Part shown: positions 50,332-60,658 of the stretch, piece by piece | Position numbering within the stretch: position 1 is the first letter of the stretch | How the letters are laid out: the number at the start of each line of letters is the position of its first letter | Origin: Fomes fomentarius | Lineage: Eukaryota > Basidiomycota > Agaricomycetes > Polyporales > Polyporaceae | NCBI GenBank assembly: GCA_022606135.1 | Contig: JABYQN010000002.1 | Span: forward strand, 3,596,001-3,660,000 | DNA length: 64,000 nucleotides | Direction: 5' to 3' | Notes under the pieces: model-generated | Seen by the model: only the letters and a program-made list of their open reading frames with translations | Databases searched by the model: none | Told to the model about the DNA's origin: nothing | Position numbers and translations under genes: made by a program

Positions 50332-50463
50332 GATCAGATTGTACTCGAACGGTAAGATAAGATTGTACTCGAACGTTACGATAAGATTGTCCTCGAGCAG
50401 TAAGATAAGATTGTCCTCGAGCAGTAAGATAAGATTGTACTCAAAGAGTCAGATAAGATTGTG
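50332..50463. repeat. 24-bp minisatellite, about 5.5 copies
   Basis: Unit GATAAGATTGTACTCGAACG plus GTAA is repeated head to tail, with small changes (e.g. cctcgagcag for actcgaacgg). It lies immediately left of the GCAC-rich repeat field. Each unit carries a GATA core (agataagat). Confidence 0.9.
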
Positions 50464-50499
50464 GGCGCACTACACCTGACAAATGGTGAGTTCAGCGAT

Positions 50500-51050
50500 C
50501 GGCGTACAGACCATCGCACGAAGTCGCATCTTGTTATACGATGTCGCACCATGCTGCGCCGCGCCGCATCGTGTAACGTCACACCTTGCCCCGTCGTACA
50601 ACGTCGCACCGTGCTGCACAAAATCGCACCGTGCCGCACAACGTCGCACCGTGCCGCACAATATCGCACTTACCGCACAAATTCGCGCTCGTTCTAGCGC
50701 ATTGTCGCCCTGTATTGTACCGTGCCGCACAACGTCTAGTCATGTCGCACAGACCGCACCGCGTCGCGCAATGTCGCGCTGCTCCACACGCCGTTGTGTC
50801 ACCTCACAAACTCGTACAATACAGCACCATGCCACACCATGCCGCAGCCGTGCCATACAACGTCGCACCGTTTCGCACAATGTCGCACCGTGCCGCACAA
50901 TATCGCATTTACCGCACAAATTCGCGCTCGTTGTAGTGCATCGTCGCCCCGTATCGTACCGTGCGGCAGTCGCACGAGACCGCACCGTGTCGCGCGACGT
51001 CGCCCTGCTCCGCACGCCATTACGCTGCTCCGCACGCCGTTACGTCACAT
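50500..51050. repeat. GCAC-rich repeat field with about 240-bp duplicated unit
   Basis: Words such as cgtcgcaccgtgccgcacaa recur many times. A larger block is duplicated about 240 bp apart: atatcgcacttaccgcacaa at 50661 and atatcgcatttaccgcacaa at 50900, each followed by aattcgcgctcgtt. It lies directly downstream of the transposase stop codon, where CMC/CACTA elements carry subterminal repeats. Confidence 0.8.
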
Positions 51051-51054
51051 TACA

Positions 51055-54000
51055 CTACAATGTAGCCTTGCCCATGCCGAGCTCCTGTGCGATCGAGGAG
51101 AGTCGCCAATCTATAGACACCTAAGACTATCATCGGGAATGTTAGTCTCGAGTAGTGCAAGCGAGCCGGTGAGCTCACATACTCTATCCAATGATCGGAC
51201 GACAATACAGTCTTGACCAATCTCCTCCGGGCAATACACGAGAGCTGCGAAGTGTGCACGAATATCTTGAAGTGCAATGACATGAGGATGTGGCTGGAAG
51301 TGGTTGTAGAAGAGCTGCGTGTCCAGGTCTGAATATTGGCGGAAGGGGTCTGAGGCCTCGTGGACGGCAGACAAGGGGACGTATTCGTCAACGACAAAGA
51401 ACGGCTCGACGATTGGCTTGCCGTTTTCAGTGCGAGGATGCAGGACGATCTCCCGAATCTGGCCTGCTCTGGGAAAGGATCTCCCGGTGTTGGTGTTGGT
51501 GGCGTTGGTGTTGGCGGCGTTGTCGTTCGGCAAGTTGAAGACAATGAATGAATCCCGTAATTGCGCCTTTCCGGTGCCAAACTTGACGCCTCCGTGATCG
51601 TAGGAGCCGATGTGGTTGACGACGTTGGCGAGAGCCGGCCGCCGATCCTTGAGGGAGGAAGAGATAGATGAGAATATTGGACCACTGAGCGTGCTGATAC
51701 GGGTGAGTAGTCTGGTGTAAATGTCATCCTGTAGTGTAATCGATGTCTCTTCATTGAACGTCAGGTCTTGCCCAGTATCTCCTCCAAGCGGACGCAGACT
51801 AGCGAGGCGAGGGTTGCTCCTGGCTGCGTCCTGGAACGCCTTTTGGTAGGCCTCTGTCATGGCGCGGTACGGAGATGCATCAGGCCATTCAATGGTGGCA
51901 AGCAACCATCGGAGATTGGCGCCGATGTAGAAATACCGCATGAATGTAAGCGGCATGTCCCCTATCCGAAAGGACGGCAAGTATTAGTAGAATCAAACAT
52001 CATGAGAACCATGAGGGATATCAAACGCACTGGGGTGATTGTTCGTGTTGAAGTTCTGCAGAAGCCCGTTGAATCGTTCGAAGGGGAATGCCCACCATGC
52101 ATGGACGGGTCCGAACAGCTCTAAACACTCCGCAAGATGGAGAGATAGGTGATGATTTGGGACGAGGTCATGCTGGAACATGGTGCGTAGCCCCTCGAGA
52201 TACTTGCGGATATACTCGTCGAATTTGCGCACTCGATGAGGATCCATGGAGCGTCTTGTAGCAAGGTCGACAGCACGGACGAGATCAAGGAAGTTCTCGA
52301 GAAGTGCCTTCTGTCGATTCGTCGCCGTCGGATTCCCCCAGAGGCGCACCAGAGTGATCACCAGATTCACCAAGCAGACTGTTCGCCATTGGTCTGCCTT
52401 TAACTTACCATGCGACAGGCTCCCGAAGTTCTTCGGGGCGCGCTGCATCCAGGAGGGTAGGTATGTGTCCACAATATCACTACGGACCGAGGAGAGGGTC
52501 TTTTGATCGAGAATCCGGAATTTCGATATGTCGAGCTCATGCTCGATGAGATGGAAATCCTTCGTTGACTCGGAAAAGACCGGAGGCAGTGCGATTTCGC
52601 CGCCGTTCTCCTTCCACTGTTCACGTTGGCAGCGTGAGGATGGTGACAAAGAGCAACAGGGACAGAACGTACCCATTTGAGCAGTGCGACGATGTAGTCG
52701 CGTTTCGCGAACGTTCTGGCTGCTGGTATCACTGCACCATTCAGCTCCGCAACAGCGACGAGGTAGCCCTTGCGAGCTAGCTTGAGTTTGTTGAACGAAT
52801 CGAGCTTGACGTACTTCACGACGTGTTGGAGCCACTCCAGCTGCTCTTTTGGCGTATGAGGGCGCGTCTTCGCACCAGAGCCCTTGTCTTTCACGTCGAT
52901 ACCCCAGACATGGCGGCAGTGGTGGTGGAGCTCGCCGAGAAAAAGATTGTGCATGGCGTCGACCAGAGCAAAACGAGTTGGATCCCAGTAGCGAAGGCGA
53001 AGCAACTCCGACCAACGTAGGCCATGCTGCTCGAAGTGGTTCGTCCTCTCCGCCTCGCTCCCCAAGTTTTTCCACTGCTCCGCGAGCTTACGATGTTGCT
53101 TGTTGTCTCTGCGGGGCCAGCTGTCGCGGTCGAGATCGTTCTGCTTCGACTTGAGTAGCTGGCAAAACGAACAGAAATGCGCAGCTGAGTGCGAAGCAAA
53201 TCCTCCAACCTTCCGTAGCGCCGGCAGATCACATACAAGAGGAACTATCGCGGCACGAACGAAGAGTGAAGACCCGCCTTCAAATGCGCAAGAACTTAGG
53301 TATATTCCACGATACCATGCATCCAACAGATCGTCGATGAGCGGGCGAAGGAAATGATTCATCTGGTGAGTCTCGGGCTCATTTGGACCGGGGATGACTC
53401 CGGCGAGGTAAACATTCTCTGGACGGTAGCGAATGTCGGGAGGGAGGTTCAGGCAGACCAGATAGATCGCCCCGATGGAGTGCGACTTCCCAGCCTGCTT
53501 GTTGCCATACGGGTTGAACCAGTCGACAAAGAGTGAGAAGACGAGGTGGACAGCACCCTCGGGCTGTTCAGAGAACAGTGTACGGCCATCTGGGCCGCGC
53601 AGCTCGCGTAACGCGGGCGCGTCCCAAATATCGTTCCATTTCCCACCGGGCACCGTGTTCCAGGCCTGCCGTGCAAGGGTCGCTAATTCGGGGCGTTGGA
53701 AAAGTTCGGTAATCCAGGATTTGAATGGACGGTACGGGAACCACTGGAGGGGTTCATAGGTGACGATGATATCCTTCCCCTCGATCGTCTCACGTTTGAC
53801 GGCTAGTTTCTCGCCACAGACCTCCTTGTCGGTTTCCCGAAAGGTGCAGCGATGAGGATATGGGTCGTGAGACTTACGCTTATTAGGCGCATACGTGGCT
53901 CGGCATTTAGGGCAGACGGCGTGGCGGACGGTGTCAGGAGGCTCGAGATCAAGCTGGGTAAAAAGTGTGCGGACGTCTCGCGGTATCGAGTCCAGAATCT

Positions 54001-55152
54001 TGAGTTGTTCGGGGGAGAGTGTGGACGGCTGTCGATGGAGCGTGTTACACCACATGAAGGAACCGAAGAAGACCGCCTTCATGGCGGCGAGGAGGACGGT
54101 GACATCCAGTCTCGCGGCCTCGGCCAACGAATGCAGTACCACAGCAATCAGAAGTCCTGCAAGCAAAAATGGCTCGAATTTCTTTGCCGGATGGACAGGC
54201 GTCTCATCTAGTCACAGGATCAGCGACTTGAAGCTTCGGACAAGGAAATATGGGCACCCTTACCTACGGTCACAACAATGGGGCCGGTGTTGGAAGACGA
54301 CTGAGCGAGATATTGCGCGAGCAAGTGGTTTGACCAGGCGTCGACTTTCAATTTTTCTAAGAGTTCGAGGTGGCTAGTCGCATCGTCAATCAAAGTCTCA
54401 CGACGGTGATCCATATCCTTGTCGCCGATGGGGGGAAGTTCCTCTAGGTGTTTCTTCTGCACGAGGATCTTGTCACGGATGTTGTGGTATAACGGATTCT
54501 GTGCCCCGGAGTTCGGGGGCTCCGGCACTGGGTCGTTGAAGGTCGTGTTCGGAGGGATAGACGAGCCTGAGAAGTCTAGGACGAGGTTCGAGGGGATCAA
54601 CTTGCGATGGGCATCCAGGTAGGACTGAATACCAGACAAGACACTCAAGCGCGTCTTGCACGTGTGCTAGCAGAGCAAACACGAGGTTGATTACCCCGGC
54701 TTGCAAACAATACCATGGTATCTACTCACCTTGTCTGCGCCGAGAGGCTTCTCTTGCTCATCGCCACCAGTGCTTCTTGCTGGCTCCGCGTTTTTGCGCC
54801 TCCGCAATGGTCCGGTGGACGGCGCCTTAGTAGTGCAGGTGGTGTGCGTGAGTTCTACAAGACATGGAGACAAACAGTATATACTCACAGCGTCCATGTC
54901 ACCCTGAGTAACGTCTGGTGTACGGATGGGAAGCGACTCCAACGGACGCGGATCCGAGCTAGATGCAGCCGCAAGTAGGATCGTACTAGCCGCAACGTTT
55001 TCCGCTACGAGTTGATCTTGCAGCATGTGCTTCTTCACTGTGTCCGCTCGTTTGAAGAGACGACCTTCACGTTCGACCTTGTGTTCATCCAACCAAGTAT
55101 GGTCTCTACATCGGGTGCAGAGGCAAAGGGATCGTCCCTCAGGAACACACAT
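51055..55152 (-). CDS. Plavaka-type (CMC/CACTA, Tnp2-like) transposase
   Basis: Read from ATG 55152 to about 51055 in about six exons, roughly 1,100 residues with no internal stops. The N-terminus has the Cys-rich zinc-binding block CLCTRCRDHTWLDEHKVERE. The core has AVCPKCRATYAPNKRKSHD, WNDIWDAPALRELRG, VFSLFVDWFNPYGNKQAGK, LNLPPDIRYRPENVYLAGVI, FASHSAAHFCSFCQLL (zinc site) and VDAMHNLFLGELHHHCRHVW, the conserved D-x2-HN of Tnp2-like DDE enzymes. The C-terminal cap with HLAECLELFGPVHAWWAFPF (DUF4218-like) is present. It would cut and paste its own element. The last exon was chosen by a good gtatgt donor and cttag acceptor; without it the stop is at 51111. The gene looks intact, so the element may be recent or active. 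Confidence 0.88.
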
Positions 55153-55414
55153 AGTGCCACAACGGGCGGGGGTAAGTGGGAGGGGGAGGGAACTAGTCTC
55201 CGTTGCTGACCATGCCGAAAAGATGATGGTCGATCTTTTCTTATCATGGAGGGAACGATGATCTTGTGATGATCAAGTAAAATTGTCTGTCAGTATGGTG
55301 TCGCGCGCAACCTACTTTGGCGTGCTTGGGAGCGTGTGCCGCAGATGTCACTGGTGAGAAAAAAACCCTTGAATTATCAGACGGAGGTACTAAACCACAT
55401 GTGGAGCATTCAGA

Positions 55415-57054
55415 TCACCCCCTCATGGCCGCTTCCCAATATGGATGCTCGCTACGCGACACATCATCGGAGGATCCACCTTGATCCGGACGCGCTGTTA
55501 TAGTGGACCATATGATTCCCCCGAGTGCTTCCTGAACATACCAAGCACATCCAATGAGGAGCCATTGGCATGCAACATCAACGGTGGTGGAGAGAAGACC
55601 GGGAACAGAGATAGATTGTTCCTCTTCCGAGTTGTCCATGGACGCTCTGGTAGTCGGGGCAGGAGAGGACGGAACAGGAACAGAAGTACCATAGGACTAT
55701 CAACCGCTATAAGTGGGGATTCCAGGAGATATCACGGCAACTTACGATGACTTGTGCGAGCACCACGATCGTGTATAGCATAACGAAGTCGGCACTGTGA
55801 TCGGCACGGTTCCAAGTGGGAGCCCTCATGCGCACGGTGCCTGATTGCCGGAGAACGAGCGAGTAGTCATCCTGTCGACAAGTAGCGAGTGTTCGTTCGG
55901 GTAGAGCAGACTGCCAGTGAAATTATGACCGTTAGTGTATGAGATTTGTGCAGCAGGCAGCGAACTTACACTGCTCTGCAGCGAGAAGTCGGACAGTCCG
56001 GCTTCAACGCTATTTGACTGAGAATGTCCACATCATGACATTAATAGCTTGGTAAGACGAGATCACAAGATATGCTTACCGGGATCAATACTTCCGATGC
56101 GTGAGACTTGGATGGTTCGGAAGCTCGCACAAGCTCAGCTACCAGTGAGCCAGGGGACGTAGACTTGGGAGAGGTTGTGAAGGAACCGCAGGTGAAAGGA
56201 GAACTCTCTCCGGAGAGCTGAGAGTGCACCTTGCCGAAATCGCCTGGATCAGGAAGAGCAAGAAGCTGATCCTCGAGATGCGCATCGAGTTGGCGGAGTT
56301 GTCCCATCATGTATGAACTGTCATCGCTCAAGTGCTCGATAGATTGGTCGGCTTGAGCCGCCCAGGTCTGGATCGACGTCAAGACGCCGTTGACTTCGGC
56401 GTGTTCTTTCTTGTAGCTCTCCATCTTCGCTTTCAAAACCTTGTTCTCCAGCTCCAGAGCAAGAACCCGGGTCTGAAGGTCGTTGACCTGATTGATGCAG
56501 TGAGCACGAAATTTATCGAGGCTTTCACCTTGTTTCTTCAGAGAGACTGGACACCCTTCAGCCTGTGATGCGTTGGCGTAAAGTCTGCACTCACCTTGAG
56601 CCTGGCGAAAAGCCGTCTTTGCTGGACCCACGGCTTTCTCTGCCTCATTCTGCGATGCCTGGAGCATGGCCTCATAGGAGAGCATTCGAGCTTCTACGGA
56701 TTTCTACTGCCGTATCTCAGCAGGTCATACATATGTTAAGTTAAGACTTACCTGCGATCTTCTGATGGTCAGGACAGCGGTCAACAGTGCAGCATTACAC
56801 GAGTCAGAACTCTGCAATTCCCGAAGAGCCTCGGTGTAACGCTCCTCCCAGTGGCTCAGGTCATCGTTTGCAACGCGTATGTTGTCGCTGACGTCTCCGG
56901 TTAGCGTATAGTAACCTAGATCAGTTCATAGGTACCTGTCATTGGGAGGTCTCTTGATGGAGGGTGCGGGAACCCGCGCGTCCTCGATTATGGTACGTGC
57001 AGTTACAACTTCAGAGGGTGGGTTTGACACATACTGCCGATTCTCGTGCGTCAT
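55415..57054 (-). CDS. Coiled-coil protein with C-terminal membrane segment, unknown
   Basis: Exons chain in frame from ATG 57054 (MTHENRQYVSNPPSEV) to the stop at 55415, about 430 residues, with five or six introns of normal size. Residues about 60-240 form a long predicted coiled coil (NQVNDLQTRVLALELENKVLKAKMESY, two halves: NQVNDLQTRVLALELE and NKVLKAKMESYKKEHA). A Ser-rich region follows. Near the end come two hydrophobic stretches, VMLYTIVVLAQVISYG and VACQWLLIGCAWYVQEALGGI, the second long enough to span a membrane. No family is recognised. It lies directly upstream of the transposase gene and downstream of the paralogue trio, all on the same strand. Confidence 0.55.
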
Positions 57055-57380
57055 GGAAGGCAGCGATCTTTTCGGACAATGCCGACTACTTCTGGAGGCG
57101 GGGTGATGCGTGGCAGTGGTAGTTGACGGGTCGACGGTCGTGGTGGTAGGGAATTACTCAGACGCTGATCCACGCCGCCGGACCCTGTCTAGCCACGACC
57201 GACAAAGGTTTTGGTGTGGAACGAGGAAGGTCAAAGTCTTCTTCGATGAAAGATCGATTAAGCGCATAGCAATTGATGTACATGTAATGCAGTAATGTGA
57301 TTGAATGAACGCGTACCACCTGACAGATGACTCTGCTCACAGACGATCTGTCCAAGTATGAGTCCAATGTTGTACCGGAG
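57055..57380. promoter_or_regulatory. Intergenic between coiled-coil gene and paralogue A
   Basis: 326 bp holding the coiled-coil gene's promoter and the 3' UTR of paralogue A. No repeat or other element is seen. Confidence 0.35.
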
Positions 57381-58564
57381 TTAAAACATGACAGACGTAC
57401 TCGTCAAACCCCGTCGAACAAACCACTTCTCCCCAATCCACGACGGATTCTTCCTCTTCTCTGTCAGCGTGAGGCGCCTACCATCAGTACGTTGATATCC
57501 TATTTTGACGGGCTTCCATATGTGTTCCATCATGATTTCGTCTGCGATCCAGATCCATATTTGTGACCTCTTCCCGTTGACGATGTTCCGATAGTAGAAC
57601 AGGTCGCCGGGCTGTAGATCGCCTTGGCTCGATATATCCGGGGGAGCCTCGATGGGCTGCTCACCCTCGATCTCGAACCAGTATGTGACGATTTTCATCG
57701 AGGGATCATCGTTGTCGTAGCGTACTGACCGCTGTCTCACGACGATCTTAAGGAGATGAACAATATGTCATAAATTTAGCATTCTGCGAGGACACATAAG
57801 CACGTACAAGGTTGATCGAGCTCGCCGGTGACAAGATAGCCTGTGGCGCTGAACTCCCAGCGAGGGCAGGGGCCGAGTAATCGGAACTCGTATCATTGCT
57901 GGCCTGGATGCTCAGATTGTCCGTCGCGGCTGGAGATGTACGAGATGGTCCAGCAGTAGCATACAGCTCCCCGACTGAGTCCAATCCTGAATTCACCGGA
58001 ACCGCGCGACTGGTCGATGCTTCGGACTCCATACGGACCAGCGGGGGTTGAGCTGGGCAGCCACCAGAATTGACCTCAGCCTCAAGCTTCGGAGGCTTGT
58101 ATGGCGATATCAAGAGCTGATGGCGCGGCTGCTTGGGCAGACGACGTCGGTGGCCAGGGGCTACAAGCGCATTCGCCTCCAGAGTCGGCTCAATTGACTC
58201 TTCCTTGAAATTCCACGGGTTTTCACTAGCCATAGTAGCGATTACATCAGGAGTGGATTCGGACACTGTGGAGCTGAGTGGCACACAGCGGAAGGCTTGC
58301 TTACCTGCGACTGGTGGGCGTGAACACACGCATCATAGCAGGTTGAATTTCATGGTGGAAGGCAGACGGGTAAGGCACAGAGAACTCCAGGTTAGTGGTG
58401 CCGTGGGCCCGCAGAGTAGTGCTGGCAGAGAAGGCAAGGCCCGTCTGTCGGGATCCAGGCTGAGGGTGGGGGGAAAGCAGGTGAACAGCAATATAGCAGA
58501 CTGAGACTCCGACCAGCGAAGCTAGCAAGAGAAGCGCAGCATATACTGCGAGCGAGAAAGACAT
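57381..58564 (-). CDS. Tandem paralogue A: N-terminal TM, disordered middle, shared C-terminal domain
   Basis: Three exons join in frame from ATG 58564 (MSFSLAVYAALLLLASL) to the stop at 57381, about 345 residues. An N-terminal membrane helix (residues 4-28) begins the protein. A disordered Ser/Pro/Ala-rich middle of about 200 residues includes GHRRRLPKQPRH. The C-terminal 110 residues form a globular-looking domain shared with the next two genes: IVTYWFEIEGEQPIEAPPD, GDLFYYRN, IWIWIAD, and the signature IWKPVKIGYQRTDGRRLTLT followed by NPSWIGEKWF. No known family is recognised. Splice sites gtaagc/ctag and gtacgt/ttaag are normal. GCAC repeats lie just upstream of its start. Confidence 0.6.
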
Positions 58565-58639
58565 AGTGAGCAGTAGGTCGAAGGGAGAAGCACGCCAACA
58601 TGGTGTGGTCTGAAGTTGCGCAAAGCTCTTTGACAATAA

Positions 58640-58745
58640 AGCGATAGGTGCATAAGCGCCCGCATACACCAAGCCGCACCGCGCCGCACCATGCCGCACC
58701 CCGTCGCACCGCACCGCACCGCGCCGCACCCCGCCACCCCGACGC
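58640..58745. repeat. CGCACC/GCCGCACC simple repeat upstream of paralogue A
   Basis: About ten copies of the word cgcacc in variants such as gccgcaccgcgccgcacc, 75-180 bp upstream of the start of paralogue A. It resembles the GCAC field beside the transposon at 50.5-51.05 kb. Confidence 0.75.
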
Positions 58746-58866
58746 TCGCCATCCGCCGTTCTCTCACAGGATAAACACGACCATGCTTGCCCGTACGGGC
58801 TGATATTAATACATAACCTCATTTTGATTGGACTAATATAGTACAAAACGTAGATACACGATGCAT

Positions 58867-59178
58867 GAAGGAGTGTGAGTGCACGTTCAGGGGCAAGGTA
58901 AGCTGAGTGAGAAGGAGTGTGTGTGCATGTTCAAGTGATGCAGTTTAAAGAGTGAGAACGGACGGGAAGGAGGAGGAACCGTCAATTGCGACGAAGGAGG
59001 CGACGTTGGATGGAATGAGAGCTGAGTGAGAACAGACAGGGACGAGAGGAAACCAGCGATTGCGACGAGGATCTAGGCAGACGAGGGTGGCGTTGACTGA
59101 ACTGAGAACGGAGTGAGAACGGACAGGGACAATTAGAAACCGCGACTGATAATAGAGGATCTAGGCGAAGGAGGTGGA
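58867..59178. repeat. Imperfect tandem repeats overlapping the 3' end of paralogue B
   Basis: Three copies of a block beginning gagtgagaac[ga]gac[ag]gg start at 58950, 59024 and 59111, a period of about 75-87 bp. The last runs into the stop codon of paralogue B, and the second contains a degenerate copy of it (gaggatctaggcagacgagg versus gaggatctaggcgaaggagg). A smaller 44-bp duplication of gaaggagtgtg starts at 58867. Confidence 0.75.
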
Positions 59179-60131
59179 TCGCTCGTAGTAGCTCTGGGTG
59201 ACCCAGATAGGCTCCCTCCGGCTCAATGTAAGCATCAGCCTGCGCCCATCACCGCGTTGGTAACCTGCCGGCACAGGCTGCCAGATAGGCTGCCCTTGGC
59301 CGTCATTGACACGGAGCCACATGAGGCTAAGCTGCGGGGTCGTCATATGCTGGTAGACGTCTCCCAGGACGGAATCGACCACCGGGTACGGCTGAGTTAT
59401 GACAGCGTTGCCGTAGCTGCGGAAGTATGTCGTGACGACATTGCCGTGGCGCCTGGTGTACCGAGGGATCTAGACATAACGCGTAAGTCAGTAAAACTCT
59501 TAGGTGATAGAGTCGAGTTTACATACTGGTTCACTGTTCAGCGCTGCCTGTGGAGCGAAGACAGGCGGGACGGGCGGAGGTGCACCCCTGACGTCGGCGC
59601 GACCAGCGACGTACGGGGGAGGGGGAGCGACCGGCACTGCAGGAAGGCGTGAAGAAGAGGCGACGGCGTTCTGAGGGGCCTCTCGAGCAGCGAGGGGCAT
59701 AGTGCGGCGAGGGAGACCACGGTACCACTCTTGCAAGGATTCCGCGGGGCGGACGATCAAACTGCCGATGTGCTGGTCACCTTCTGAGTGGGAGGCATAG
59801 CTGTGCAGTGGGTCAGATACGTTGTTCGAAGTATTAGCTGTATAGCAACGCACCTAACAATCTCAGCCCCAGCCCGAGAGTTGGGACGCGAACCCTGATG
59901 GCCTGCATTGGAGTTATGTATGCGATCGTCGCGTGCATTATTTGCGTTGCGCCCTTGAGCAGCGCGAGCTCTCTCCTGCGCTTCTCGATGGGCACGAATG
60001 GCGTCGGCGGCACCGCGAGTGCCAATTCGGAAGTCGACCATAGCCTCCTGCCAAGTGGCGCGAAAGGCACGAACGTATGGAGGCAAGGCAAGGACAATAG
60101 CGGTGAGTGCGAGGAAAGTGGCGAGGACCAT
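59161..60131 (-). CDS. Tandem paralogue B: N-terminal TM, disordered middle, shared C-terminal domain
   Basis: Three exons join from ATG 60131 (MVLATFLALTAIVLALPPYV) to TAG 59161, about 290 residues. It has an N-terminal hydrophobic helix (residues 2-20) and a charged helix FRATWQEAMVDFRIGTRG. A Pro/Ala-rich middle follows (APPPPYVAGRADVRGAPPPV). The C-terminal domain has VVTTYFRSYGNAVITQPYP, LGDVYQHM, LMWLRVND and the signature IWQPVPAGYQRGDGRRLMLT then EPIWVTQSYY. It is the shortest of the three and closest to A in the signature. The middle regions of the three do not align, which suggests fast divergence. Confidence 0.6.
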
Positions 60132-60359
60132 GGCAAAGGAGAGTATAGTTGCAGTTGGATTCTCTAGAGCCTTGCTACCACGATATATAGCGTTTTCAAC
60201 TTACCAAGGTCTTTGTCGCAAGCCTTTGTGCGAGAACGTCTGGAAGCGGCGTGGATCATACATCGTGGCACAAAGGTGGGTGCTCGTCGGGTATGACGCA
60301 TGTCATGGTTCCTCACAATTCGAGTGCGTCGTCCTGGGCAAGCGAGCGAGATGGCAAGT

Positions 60360-60440
60360 CAACGTCGAGACTCAAGTACTACAAGCGCGCAAAAACGCAG
60401 CACACCGCACCTCGCTGCACCGTACGCGTGCCGCTCCCCC
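60360..60440. repeat. Short GCAC-rich stretch upstream of paralogue B
   Basis: acgcagcacaccgcacctcg and neighbouring bases repeat the cgcac/gcacc words seen upstream of A and beside the transposon, about 250 bp before the start of B. Shorter and more degenerate than the other fields. Confidence 0.5.
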
Positions 60441-60658
60441 CATCCTTCGAATCACGCAATCAAACATAGGACAATAACCTCGATTATTAGCAGCTAATAG
60501 TATACAGAGCATGGTTCGGAATCAATGAGCGGAACGAGACATATATACAGAGTCACAAAAGCAGCAGACCAACGCGACTGCGAGTCTTGTTAGATGCACC
60601 ATCATGCGGTAGGGACAGAGTTCTCCTCCTTCTCCTCCTCCTCAGTACAGCACGCCCG

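Noticed and set aside
50468..50490. CACTACACCTGAC as a CACTA-type terminal inverted repeat
   Set aside because: No inverted partner was found upstream of the transposase start or elsewhere at the right, so it is only a chance CACTA word.
51040..51075. cactacaatgtag near the transposase end as an element terminus
   Set aside because: It overlaps the probable last codons and stop of the transposase (TTG TAG on the minus strand) and has no inverted partner.
50483..51124. 213-codon plus-strand ORF in the GCAC field
   Set aside because: It is open only because the repeat lacks stops in that frame; the translation is a reiteration of HRAAQRRT-like words, and several frames are open at once.
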